Assembly: GCA_019414645.1 (NCBI GenBank)
Contig: DXLP01000020.1
Span: 1-51,186 of the forward strand
Origin: Collinsella sp.
GTDB lineage: Bacteria; Actinomycetota; Coriobacteriia; Coriobacteriales; Coriobacteriaceae
Length of the DNA stretch: 51,186 nt
Direction: 5' to 3'
Position numbers and translations under genes: made by a program
Part shown: positions 1 through 7,900 of the stretch, piece by piece
Layout: each line of letters opens with the position of its first letter
Numbering within the stretch: the stretch's first letter is position 1
The notes under the pieces: model-generated
What the model was told of the DNA's origin: nothing
The model's input: only the letters and a program-made list of their open reading frames with translations
Database searches by the model: none

Positions 1-226
1 TTTCGTTAAACGGGCGCTAGGGTGTCACCCTTACACCAACATTTTCGACGCGATCCCCATCTATCACTGGGTAGCGCGTGCGCTCGATGGTGATTGGGCG
101 CGCGGGGATATTCAGGTTGGTCCGGCACCGGCGGTCGCTAGGGCTCAGAATGTTTCCGCTCCGGTTGATACTGACGTGGCTACCGCGACTACCGCTGAGC
201 CGATTGCCAAAGAGGGTGGTGAATGA
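1..226 (+). CDS. C-terminal fragment of an unrecognised protein
   Basis: An open frame runs in from the left edge (first complete codon at base 2) and ends at the TGA at 224-226. The visible 74 residues begin with a segment rich in aromatic and hydrophobic residues (HPYTNIFDAIPIYHWVARAL), followed by an Ala/Val/Thr-rich, low-complexity tail. The stop overlaps the ATG of the next gene as ATGA, so the two are very probably translationally coupled. I do not recognise the family. DUF4097 proteins often follow a PadR regulator or DUF1700 protein, but nothing in this fragment identifies either. The gene is truncated only by the window edge. Confidence 0.6.
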   Translation, partial: FVKRALGCHPYTNIFDAIPIYHWVARALDGDWARGDIQVGPAPAVARAQNVSAPVDTDVATATTAEPIAKEGGE

Positions 227-1122
227 TGAAGCTTTCGCATGAATCCAAGGTGCGCTTGGGCATTGGCATCGGAGCGTTTGCGCTCATCATCGGACTTGTC
301 TTTGGCACTTCGCGGCTATTGGCTCATTCCGATATGGTGCGTACGACCGGTATTCTATCTGGCCATTTGTCTGATTTTGGCGATATGTTTGACGATGACG
401 ATCTCTTGGACGACGGCAGCTATTCCGCTCGGCCTCAGCAACTTTCGAGCATGACTTTTGATGCCGATGAGTTCCGCTACCTCGATTTCGATATCAATGC
501 GGCTTCGGTGGACGTCAAGGTTGTTGATGGCAACAAGGCTCGCGTTATCGAGCGGGGGCGCGTTGCCAAGGGTATGGATGCCTCCAAGGCCGCGACGCAA
601 AACATCGCATCCGTCGAGGACTCGACGCTCAAGGTTTCCCAGTTTGGAAGTGATGACGGTAAGGCAATTGACCGCTCGGTTACGGTCGAGCTGCCGCGCC
701 GTGTTGCCGAACATCTGAAGGGAGTCAACGCGCACGTGGGCTCGGGTGATCTGCAGATTGTCGGTGTCATCTGTGATGGTTTCGACCTTTTCCTGGGTGC
801 GGGAGATGTAGAGTTTACGGGCAGCGTGACTGATGCGCTCAGCGCTGAGGTCGGTTCGGGCGATGTGACGTTCGAGCTCTATCAGGCCCCCGCGAAGTCG
901 ATGGACGTGAGTGTGGGCTCGGGCGATGTGGAGATGACGGTTCCGAACTCTACGGGCTTTAAGGCGAGCCTCACCTTGGGCAGCGGCGACTTCGAGAGCG
1001 ATTTCCTTCCGCTTGGCTACGATGGCGAGACCATTTTGAATCTTGAATTCGATAACGGGGATAAGTCTGCTACGTATCGTTTTGAGGTCGGTTCGGGCGA
1101 CATGTCGTTTGATTCGGAGTAG
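223..1122 (+). CDS. DUF4097-type beta-strand repeat membrane protein
   Basis: 299-residue protein with one N-terminal transmembrane helix (about residues 12-33) and a long extracytoplasmic part, probably anchored facing outward. An acidic stretch (about 51-64, DDDD) precedes the repeat domain. The motif [VL]G[SA]GD recurs six times at about 173, 192, 211, 232, 253 and 290, each followed by a short beta strand, at 19-37 residue spacing. This is the signature of DUF4097 putative-adhesin right-handed beta repeats. Function is unknown; family members often sit next to regulators or DUF1700 proteins in envelope-stress-like operons. The start overlaps the previous stop by four bases. A second ATG follows immediately at 226. 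A hairpin terminator lies 49 bases downstream. Confidence 0.75.
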   Translation: MMKLSHESKVRLGIGIGAFALIIGLVFGTSRLLAHSDMVRTTGILSGHLSDFGDMFDDDDLLDDGSYSARPQQLSSMTFDADEFRYLDFDINAASVDVKVVDGNKARVIERGRVAKGMDASKAATQNIASVEDSTLKVSQFGSDDGKAIDRSVTVELPRRVAEHLKGVNAHVGSGDLQIVGVICDGFDLFLGAGDVEFTGSVTDALSAEVGSGDVTFELYQAPAKSMDVSVGSGDVEMTVPNSTGFKASLTLGSGDFESDFLPLGYDGETILNLEFDNGDKSATYRFEVGSGDMSFDSE

Positions 1123-1170
1123 TGAGGCAGACGAAAGCCTAGGCGAAGATATAGACGCGCTGTTTGATGA

Positions 1171-1210
1171 AGGCGCCGAAGCCGAGAACGGCTCCGGCGC
1201 CTTTGCCTTT
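1171..1210 (+). terminator. Intrinsic terminator after the DUF4097 gene
   Basis: Inverted repeat with 14-base arms at 1171-1184 and 1189-1202 (one mismatch), AGAA loop, followed by the T-rich stretch TTTGCCTTT. It separates the DUF4097 operon from elp3, which starts only 12 bases further on. Promoter sequence for elp3 must therefore lie upstream of or within the hairpin region, or elp3 relies on read-through. Confidence 0.65.
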
Positions 1211-1221
1211 ACAATGGGGGC

Positions 1222-3129
1222 ATGGAACAGATTATCTTGAACATACTCGAGGCCCTGCGTCATGGCGAGAACGTGGACGACAAAGCGCTCGTCAAACTGA
1301 TACATGCCGAGGCGCGCCGTGAGGGTGCCGACAAACGCGATTTGGCCAAGCGCCGTCTGCTGCCGTTTTACCAGCGGGTAAAACGTGAGGAGCCGGCTCG
1401 TTGGGCTGGGTGGAATGTCGATGCCGAGCTGGAACGTCGACTGCTGCAGGTGCTGCGTATGAAGCCTCGTCGCACGGCCTCGGGCGTGGCGACCATTACC
1501 GTCATCACCAAGCCCTGGCCGTGCTCGGGCGATTGCCTGTTTTGCCCCAACGATCTGCGCATGCCTAAAAGCTATCTGCATGCCGAGCCGGCGTGCGCCC
1601 GTGCGGAGCAAAACTGCTTCGACCCGTATCTGCAGGTGAGTGCCCGTTTGACGGCGCTTTCTCAAATGGGGCATGCGACCGATAAGATCGAGCTCATTGT
1701 GCTTGGCGGTACCTGGAGCGACTATCCGCAAGGGTATCAGGCATGGTTTATGTCGGAGCTCTTCCGTGCGCTCAATGACGATGCCGTGGCTGGTGTGGCG
1801 GCTAATCCCATGTTGGCGCGTCCGGGCATCAGCCGTGCCGAGGCGGGGCGCCTGCTCGATGACGCGCCCGCCGATGCGCTGCCGCCGGTGGTAGCGGAGC
1901 GCCGCGAGCGCTATCGGGCTGCCGGTATTGCGACCGACGAGGCCGAGCTCGCTACCGGCGTTGCCGACGAGCAAGGGCGTGTGGATGCTGCCGTGGGTGG
2001 CTATAACCGCGCGATGCGTCGTCTGTACGGTCCCGGTACGCCGTGGGGCCAGGTCGCCGAGTGGCAGACGGCCATGATGGAGGAGCTTGAACGTCAGCAG
2101 CGCATCAACGAGACGGCGAAGCATCGCGTGGTGGGCCTCGTTATCGAGACGCGTCCCGATGCCGTGACGCCACAGGCCCTCACGCTCATCCGCCGCCTGG
2201 GCTGCACCAAGATCCAGATGGGCATCCAGAGCCTCGACCAGCACCTGCTCGATATCAACGAGCGTCGCATTTCGGTGGCGCAGATTGAGCGGGCGTTTTC
2301 GCTTGCACGCCTGTTTGGCTTTAAGATCCACGCGCATTTTATGCTCAACTTGCTGGGCGCCACGCCCGAGGGGGACAAGCGTGACTACGAGTGCTTTATG
2401 ACCGAGGGGGCCTTTATGCCCGACGAGGTCAAGGTCTACCCGTGTGCGCTCATCGAGGGCTCGCGTCTGGTGGGTTGCTATGAGCGCGGCGAGTGGCGTC
2501 CCTATACCGAGGAAGAGCTGCTCGATGTGCTGGCCGACGACATCGTGGTGACACCGGCGTTCTGCCGCATCAGTCGCATGATCCGCGACTTTAGCTCCGA
2601 CGACATCATGGTGGGCAACAAGAAGCCCAACCTGCGCCAGCTCGTTGAGAACCGCCTGGCTGCTCGGGGTGATGGTGCGACGGTGCGTGAGATTCGCTAT
2701 CGCGAGATCAGCACGGCGGGTGCCGACCTGGACGAGTTGACCCTTGACGAAGAAGTGGCGTACGAGACGCCGGTGACGCGCGAGCGCTTTTTGCAGTGGG
2801 TGACGCCGCAGGGCAAGATCGCGGGCTTTTTGCGGTTGTCGCTGCCCGATCGCGCTTTTGTTGCCGCACATGCGGACGAGTTGCCGACGATGCTGGACGA
2901 GGCGATGATTCGCGAGGTACACGTGTATGGCATGGCGGCGCGCGTGGGGGATCAAGGCCAGGCGGCCCAGCACCATGGATTGGGACGGTCGCTGGTGGAG
3001 CGTGCGTGCCATATTGCTCGGGACGCGGGCTATGCGCGCATCAACGTGATTAGCGCGATTGGCACACGCGAGTACTATCGCCATCTTGGATTTTATGACC
3101 ATGGCCTTTATCTGCAAAAGGAGCTCTAG
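1222..3129 (+). CDS. elp3: Elp3-family radical SAM/GNAT tRNA uridine-34 modification enzyme
   Basis: 635 residues, a usual length for bacterial and archaeal single-subunit Elp3. The radical SAM cluster motif is C101-S-G-D-C105-L-F-C108 followed by P, the Elp3 form of CxxxCxxC. The C-terminal GNAT domain carries the acetyl-CoA loop (QHHGLGRSL, about 583-591) and the ending NVISAIGTREYYRHLGF, nearly diagnostic for Elp3. Known family chemistry: acetyl-CoA-derived carboxymethylation of U34 in tRNA, giving cm5U. Bacterial Elp3 works without the eukaryotic Elongator partners. The ATG at 1222 has a weak GGGGG site just upstream. The next gene begins on the base after the stop codon, so the two form an operon. 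Codon use matches the neighbours. Confidence 0.93.
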   Translation: MEQIILNILEALRHGENVDDKALVKLIHAEARREGADKRDLAKRRLLPFYQRVKREEPARWAGWNVDAELERRLLQVLRMKPRRTASGVATITVITKPWPCSGDCLFCPNDLRMPKSYLHAEPACARAEQNCFDPYLQVSARLTALSQMGHATDKIELIVLGGTWSDYPQGYQAWFMSELFRALNDDAVAGVAANPMLARPGISRAEAGRLLDDAPADALPPVVAERRERYRAAGIATDEAELATGVADEQGRVDAAVGGYNRAMRRLYGPGTPWGQVAEWQTAMMEELERQQRINETAKHRVVGLVIETRPDAVTPQALTLIRRLGCTKIQMGIQSLDQHLLDINERRISVAQIERAFSLARLFGFKIHAHFMLNLLGATPEGDKRDYECFMTEGAFMPDEVKVYPCALIEGSRLVGCYERGEWRPYTEEELLDVLADDIVVTPAFCRISRMIRDFSSDDIMVGNKKPNLRQLVENRLAARGDGATVREIRYREISTAGADLDELTLDEEVAYETPVTRERFLQWVTPQGKIAGFLRLSLPDRAFVAAHADELPTMLDEAMIREVHVYGMAARVGDQGQAAQHHGLGRSLVERACHIARDAGYARINVISAIGTREYYRHLGFYDHGLYLQKEL

Positions 3130-4008
3130 ATGAACAAGCCGAGTGTTTCTGCCGGCGTCGTTGCCGGCGTTGCTCTGGGAGCCGCGGCGCTTGGTGCGGC
3201 TGCTGTCGCTGTTCGTGCTGCCTGTCTGCAGGTTGCGCGAACCCGCAATGGGTTGGCGCGTGTGAAACGCGTGCACAATGAGAGCGACGATGAGATTCGC
3301 GTCTTGGTGCAAGGCGGCGTCTACCAAAGCGCAAGCTACGTTGGCGAGCGTTGGGCGGAGCCGGTCTTTGCGTACTATCGCGCATTTGACGATGTGTTTG
3401 AGGCCGAGGACGCAATGCGTGATGCTTGCGGGCATGGTATCGACCGCATGCTTATGCTGGGCGGCGGCGGGTTTGCTTATCCTAAGTTCGCCCTGATGTC
3501 ACACGCGGGCTTGCGCATGGACGTCATCGAGTATGACGGAGAGATTACGCGCCTGGCGCGCCGCTGGTTCTACCTGGACGAGCTGGAGCGCGCGGTGGGC
3601 GACCGCTTGCGGGTGATTACCGCTGAGGCTCGCTCGTATCTGGGTGTGACGAGCGTGGGCCATCGTCGCTACGATGTGGTCGTGAGTGATTGCTTTGGCG
3701 GTGCCGAGCCCGTACGCGAGCTGGCGACGGTTGAGGCGTTGCGTTTGGTGCGAGGCAGCCTGAACCCCGGGGGTATCTACGTTGCCAATATCGTGAGCGC
3801 GAACGAGGGGAGCGACGTGACGTTCCTGCGCGATTGCGCCGCCACGGCGCTCGAGGTGTTCGCCCACGCCTGGGTGGTCCCATGTGGCGATATGGAGTTC
3901 GGCGGCGAGGAGAACTACCTGCTCATCGCCAGCGACGGCGACTACGCCTTTGCCGAAGCCGTGCCCTTCGACGCTGAGTTCCTCGGCACCGTCCTTCACG
4001 ACAAGTAA
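3130..4008 (+). CDS. Spermidine-synthase-like SAM-dependent transferase with N-terminal membrane helix
   Basis: 292 residues. Residues 8-34 form an Ala/Gly/Val-rich hydrophobic helix, an anchor or uncleaved signal. The remainder is a Rossmann-type methyltransferase/spermidine-synthase fold: glycine loop LMLGGGGFAYPK (about 108-119), acidic strand end VIEYDGE (132-138) and VVVSDCFGG (183-191), where spermidine synthases have their catalytic Asp. The match is to spermidine-synthase-like proteins of unknown substrate; without alignment I cannot say whether an aminopropyl or methyl group is moved. It starts on the base after the elp3 stop codon, so translation is coupled. Elp3 products are methylated by Trm9-type enzymes in eukaryotes, so a tRNA role is a plausible but untested inference. 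Confidence 0.75.
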   Translation: MNKPSVSAGVVAGVALGAAALGAAAVAVRAACLQVARTRNGLARVKRVHNESDDEIRVLVQGGVYQSASYVGERWAEPVFAYYRAFDDVFEAEDAMRDACGHGIDRMLMLGGGGFAYPKFALMSHAGLRMDVIEYDGEITRLARRWFYLDELERAVGDRLRVITAEARSYLGVTSVGHRRYDVVVSDCFGGAEPVRELATVEALRLVRGSLNPGGIYVANIVSANEGSDVTFLRDCAATALEVFAHAWVVPCGDMEFGGEENYLLIASDGDYAFAEAVPFDAEFLGTVLHDK

Positions 4009-4034
4009 ATCTCCCCGTCCCAAAAAGACTGGTC

Positions 4035-6479
4035 TTAGGCGTGGTCGCGCCAGCTGAGGACGCGCTGCTTCATACCCTCGATGTCGAGCACGCCTTCGGC
4101 AAAGCCCTTGCGCACGAGCTCTTCGGGAACGAACTCATCGTAACGATCAAAGTAAGGCACCTCGCCGGGATAGACGAGCTCGATGGGATCGAAGTCCTTC
4201 TCGGCCTCGGCGGCGAGCACCTCAAAGAACGTCTCCTCGTCGGCCTTCATCTTAAACTGCATAAAGTACGGGCGCGACGGATCGAGTCCGCGAAGGCCAA
4301 GCTCCGCGGCGCATTTAATCTTGAGCATGCGCTCGAGCGCCAAAAAGGCGTAGCTGCCCAACCAGGGGAAGAGCACCCAGGTGTCGCCACCCAGGTTGAT
4401 GAGCGGCTTAGTTCCCGCGCCCGAAATCTCGGCGGTATGACGAGCCTGCGCCAAGCGAGCCCGTGCGTTACCCATAAGGTACGGATATGCTGCGTGCTCA
4501 GTGAGCGCTTGGCGCATGCGCTCGAGTACATGTGTGTTGATGTCACCGGGGCAGTCGCCAAAGTAGGCCGGCACACGGCCCTTGACCTGCGTGGCAAAGA
4601 CGGTGTGACGCTTCCAGTCCACTTCTTCGACAATCCAGCAATGTCCGGCGATGGCGATGCGCTCACCGGGCGGTGGCGGGTTGACAATCGTGCCCAGCTC
4701 GGCCGATTCACTGCGAACGGTAAACTCCTCGTTTTCCTGGAACACAGCGTAGAACTTAAAGTTGTTAATGATGCGCTCGCCCGCGAGGCCCACGATAAGC
4801 CCGCCGCCTTCGGTGACCTGGATATGGTCGATCTTGATGAGGTGGCGTAACAGCACGCGGTAGTCGTCGGCGGAGACGCGGTGGAAATAGCTGAGCGTGA
4901 GCACGCGCTGGGCGAGTTCGGCAGGCGTGAGCTCGCCGGTGCTGGCGAGCGTCGACATGGTCTGGTGATAGAGCAAACTGTAGGGGAGTCGATCGAGCTC
5001 GGGTGGCTCGACCCACTTTTCTTCACGATAGAGTTGTACGAGTGCGATGCCCTGTAGGAGCTTCCAGGGTATCGTTTCGGGCATCATCGTGCGTGGCTCG
5101 GGTTCCTCCTCGCGCATGACAAACCGCATCTCGGGCGGAAGATCGCGGCGGCCCGTGCGCCCCATGCGCTGCAAAAAGGAACTGACGGTAAACGGCGCGT
5201 CAATTTGGAACGCGCGCTCCAGTCGACCGATATCAATGCCGAGCTCCAGCGTGGAGGTAGTGACGGTAGTTTGCGCCTGCTCCTCGTCGCGCATGAGTTC
5301 CTCGGCGGTCTCGCGCAGCGATGCCGAGAGGTTGCCATGGTGGATGAGAAAGCGGTCGGGCTCGTGCCGGCTCTCGCAGTAGCTGCGCAGCATGGAGCAC
5401 ACGGCCTCTGCCTCCTCGCGTGAGTTGGCAAAGACCAAGCACTTGCGCCCGCGGGTGTGTTCGAAGATATAGCCCATGCCGGGATCGGCGTTTTCGGGTG
5501 CGGTGTCGGTGGGGTTGAGGAGCGCCTGCTCATCGGCCCGGGGGATATCGACCTCGCCCTCGGGGGCCGAGGAAACTTGGCGGTCCTTGGGAGCGGCCTT
5601 GCCCTGTGCCCGCTCACGACGTTGACGGCGCTCCTCTTGTGTGAGCTGTCCGCTGTGACGCATGTCTTGGGCGCCGGCGGGCAGTGCCGCGGATGCCGCC
5701 GCATCGATGCGCTCGCACACAAGCACTTCGGCCTCTTGAGGACCTGTACCCATGAATCCCCGCTGCTGCGCCTGGGGGCCCGAGTTGTAGAAGTGCTCCA
5801 TGGAGATGCGCCACACGCGGCGCGGTTCTTCAAAGCGGGGGATAACGCAGTCGCGCCCCGTTCCCTGTGAGAGAAAAGCGCCCGTGCGCTCGGGGTCGCC
5901 GATGGTAGCCGAAAGGCCAATGCGGCGAGGCTGCACACCGGCCATGCGCGAGAGTCGCTCGATAAGGCAGAGCGTTTGCCCGCCACGGTCGCCGCGCATG
6001 AGCGAGTGGACCTCATCGATGACCACGTAGCGCAGGTCGCAAAACATGCGCGGGATCGCCATGTGCTTATGGATTAAAAGCGCTTCGAGTGACTCGGGTG
6101 TAATCTGCAGGATGCCGCTCGGTTTTTTAATGAGCTTAGCCTTGTGCGACTGCGAGACATCGCCATGCCAGTGCCAGACAGGGATATCGGCCTCTTCGCA
6201 GAGGTCGTTGAGGCGGACGAACTGATCATTGATGAGCGCTTTGAGGGGGCCGATGTAGAGGGCGCCCACGCTCGCGGGCGGGTTCTCCCAAAACTCGGTC
6301 AGGATGGGAAAGAAGGCTGCCTCGGTTTTGCCGGAAGCCGTGGATGCCGTCAAGAGCACATTATCTTGTGTGTTAAAGATGGCATCAGCTGCTGCAACCT
6401 GGATAGAGCGTAGACTCTCCCAATCGTGGGAGTAGATGAAGTCTTGGATAAACGGAGCATATCGGTCAAAGGCGTTCAC
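4035..6479 (-). CDS. Lhr-like DExH-box superfamily 2 helicase of the TerB/BrxD-like module
   Basis: 814 residues from the preferred GTG at 6479, which has AGGGGAGG six bases upstream; the longer frame from TTG at 6521 would place that site inside the gene. Motif I is ASTASGKT (about 45-52), motif II DEVH (about 155-158), and motif VI QRMGRTGRR lies around 460. This organisation resembles Lhr-type helicases and BREX BrxHI. A charged insert (about 270-330, rich in Arg, Gln and Ala) interrupts the two RecA-like domains. It is the last gene of the three-gene minus-strand module, 116 bases after the ATPase, with a palindrome in the gap. Role inferred: ATP-driven DNA or RNA remodelling together with the ATPase and TerB protein. 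Confidence 0.88.
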   Translation of the reverse strand: MNAFDRYAPFIQDFIYSHDWESLRSIQVAAADAIFNTQDNVLLTASTASGKTEAAFFPILTEFWENPPASVGALYIGPLKALINDQFVRLNDLCEEADIPVWHWHGDVSQSHKAKLIKKPSGILQITPESLEALLIHKHMAIPRMFCDLRYVVIDEVHSLMRGDRGGQTLCLIERLSRMAGVQPRRIGLSATIGDPERTGAFLSQGTGRDCVIPRFEEPRRVWRISMEHFYNSGPQAQQRGFMGTGPQEAEVLVCERIDAAASAALPAGAQDMRHSGQLTQEERRQRRERAQGKAAPKDRQVSSAPEGEVDIPRADEQALLNPTDTAPENADPGMGYIFEHTRGRKCLVFANSREEAEAVCSMLRSYCESRHEPDRFLIHHGNLSASLRETAEELMRDEEQAQTTVTTSTLELGIDIGRLERAFQIDAPFTVSSFLQRMGRTGRRDLPPEMRFVMREEEPEPRTMMPETIPWKLLQGIALVQLYREEKWVEPPELDRLPYSLLYHQTMSTLASTGELTPAELAQRVLTLSYFHRVSADDYRVLLRHLIKIDHIQVTEGGGLIVGLAGERIINNFKFYAVFQENEEFTVRSESAELGTIVNPPPPGERIAIAGHCWIVEEVDWKRHTVFATQVKGRVPAYFGDCPGDINTHVLERMRQALTEHAAYPYLMGNARARLAQARHTAEISGAGTKPLINLGGDTWVLFPWLGSYAFLALERMLKIKCAAELGLRGLDPSRPYFMQFKMKADEETFFEVLAAEAEKDFDPIELVYPGEVPYFDRYDEFVPEELVRKGFAEGVLDIEGMKQRVLSWRDHA

Positions 6480-6560
6480 GGGACCTCCCCTCAAATACGA
6501 ACTTCTCAACGCGGCTGGCAATGGTTTGCTGCATTACTGCCTCAGCGTTTGCCCAGATAA

Positions 6561-6597
6561 AACCTGCCAAAATAAACCTGTCCCTTTTTGGCAGGTT
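6561..6597 (-). repeat. Palindromic element between the ATPase and helicase genes
   Basis: Perfect 12-base arms AACCTGCCAAAA (6561-6572) and TTTTGGCAGGTT (6586-6597) enclose 13 bases that contain a third half-copy, AAACCTG. The right arm overlaps the stop codon of the ATPase gene. Read on the minus strand, the hairpin is followed by TTATC, so it could act as a weak terminator that lowers helicase expression relative to the two upstream genes. It could also be a member of a dispersed palindrome family. Confidence 0.6.
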
Positions 6598-7900
6598 AGA
6601 TGGTGAATTCGGCGAAGTTGCGGTCGCCGCCTGCGGTGCCGGCGTCGCCTGTTGCGGCTGCCGGCGCCAACGCGTCGCCGCCGACGCTTTGCAGCAGCTC
6701 GGCCACATTTGCATCGGGGTTCTGACACAGGATATCGAGCAGCTCGATAAAGTCACGGATGACCTCACGCGGCGTCAGGTGCGTATCGGCTCCCACGCGG
6801 CCAAACTCAATCTTGAGAAAGTCTACCAAGTCGTTTTCGGTAAGCGTGGGCGTCCAGCCAAAGTATCCGGCATGGATCTGCATGAGTTTTTCGATCAGCA
6901 CCAGCAACTCCTCGTAGGTGAGTGGCTGCAGGCGGATGATGGGCGCGAGCATGTCCTTAAGGTCCTCGCGTGCAAAGCGGCCCTGAGCGAGTCGACTTCG
7001 CAGGGCCTCGTAGGAGAACACGCCACGGCGGCGGTCTTCGATGGAGGTTGGCGTGCCGCCCATGATCATGCCCAGGTACTGCGCCTTGCCCTGGAGCGTG
7101 TCGTTGTACATGGTCAGGATCTTCTCGTAGTTGTATTGGCGCGTGATGGCGTTGGGAATCTTATACAGATTCACGAGCTCGTCGATGAGCGCCAGCATGC
7201 CCTTGTAGCCGCTGCAGACCAAAAAGCGCGCAATGAGCTTAACGTAGTCGTACCAGTCGTCATCGCTGATGATGGTCGAGGAGCCCAGCTCGGCGCGTGC
7301 CTCACTCTTGGTGCGGTACTCGCCGCGAATCCATTTGGTCACGCGGCTCATAGCTTCTTCGTCGCCCTCGGATACGGCCGCGCGGTAGCGGCGGAGCATG
7401 CGGGCGAAGTCGAAGCCGTGGACCATTTCCTCGAGTGGGGCCAGTTGGGCATTGACGGCAGACTCGTCGGCATCGGCACACGAGGCGACCCAGCGATCCA
7501 GGATAAGGTTGAGCGCACCGCCCTCGGGGCGCGTCTTGGTCGATATGTTGCGGATGAGCTCACGGTAGGTGGCAAGGCCCTGTCCTTGGCCGCCCTGCAG
7601 ACGGCGTTCAGGGGATAAGTCGGCATCGGCGACGACGAATCCCTCGCCCATGGCGTGCGTGCGGATGGTCTGGAGCAAAAAGCTCTTGCCGGCGCCGTAG
7701 CGACCGACTAGGAAACGGAAGCTTGCGCCGCCATCGGCGATGAGGCTCAGGTCGGTGAGCAGAGCACGGATCTCGACCTCGCGCCCCACGGTGATATAGG
7801 GAAGGCCGATGCGCGGGACCACGCCGCCCTTGAGCGAGTTGAGAATGACGGCGGCGACGCGCTTGGGCACGCGGGGTGCTGCGGATGCGGTATCACTCAT
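6596..7900 (-). CDS. BrxD-like (DUF2791) P-loop ATPase
   Basis: 434 residues. Walker A is GRYGAGKS (66-73) and Walker B MLALIDE (235-241). The region after Walker A (GFVVADADLSPERR, then TYRELIRNI) is the layout of the DUF2791/BrxC-BrxD ATPase family found in BREX systems and in TerB-associated clusters. The start overlaps the end of the TerB-N gene by 8 bases, so the two are co-translated. The C-terminal tail (about 410-434) is Gly/Ala-rich and poorly conserved in character. Inferred role: nucleotide-dependent assembly or loading factor for the helicase encoded downstream. No methylase, PglZ, BrxL or BrxC-size partner is present, so this is not a complete BREX locus. Confidence 0.82.
   Translation of the reverse strand: MSDTASAAPRVPKRVAAVILNSLKGGVVPRIGLPYITVGREVEIRALLTDLSLIADGGASFRFLVGRYGAGKSFLLQTIRTHAMGEGFVVADADLSPERRLQGGQGQGLATYRELIRNISTKTRPEGGALNLILDRWVASCADADESAVNAQLAPLEEMVHGFDFARMLRRYRAAVSEGDEEAMSRVTKWIRGEYRTKSEARAELGSSTIISDDDWYDYVKLIARFLVCSGYKGMLALIDELVNLYKIPNAITRQYNYEKILTMYNDTLQGKAQYLGMIMGGTPTSIEDRRRGVFSYEALRSRLAQGRFAREDLKDMLAPIIRLQPLTYEELLVLIEKLMQIHAGYFGWTPTLTENDLVDFLKIEFGRVGADTHLTPREVIRDFIELLDILCQNPDANVAELLQSVGGDALAPAAATGDAGTAGGDRNFAEFTI

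Noticed and set aside
355..3435. 1026-residue open frame on the minus strand
   Set aside because: It lies antisense to the DUF4097, elp3 and transferase genes, whose frames carry clear family motifs. It has no recognisable motif and is a by-product of GC-rich codon use.
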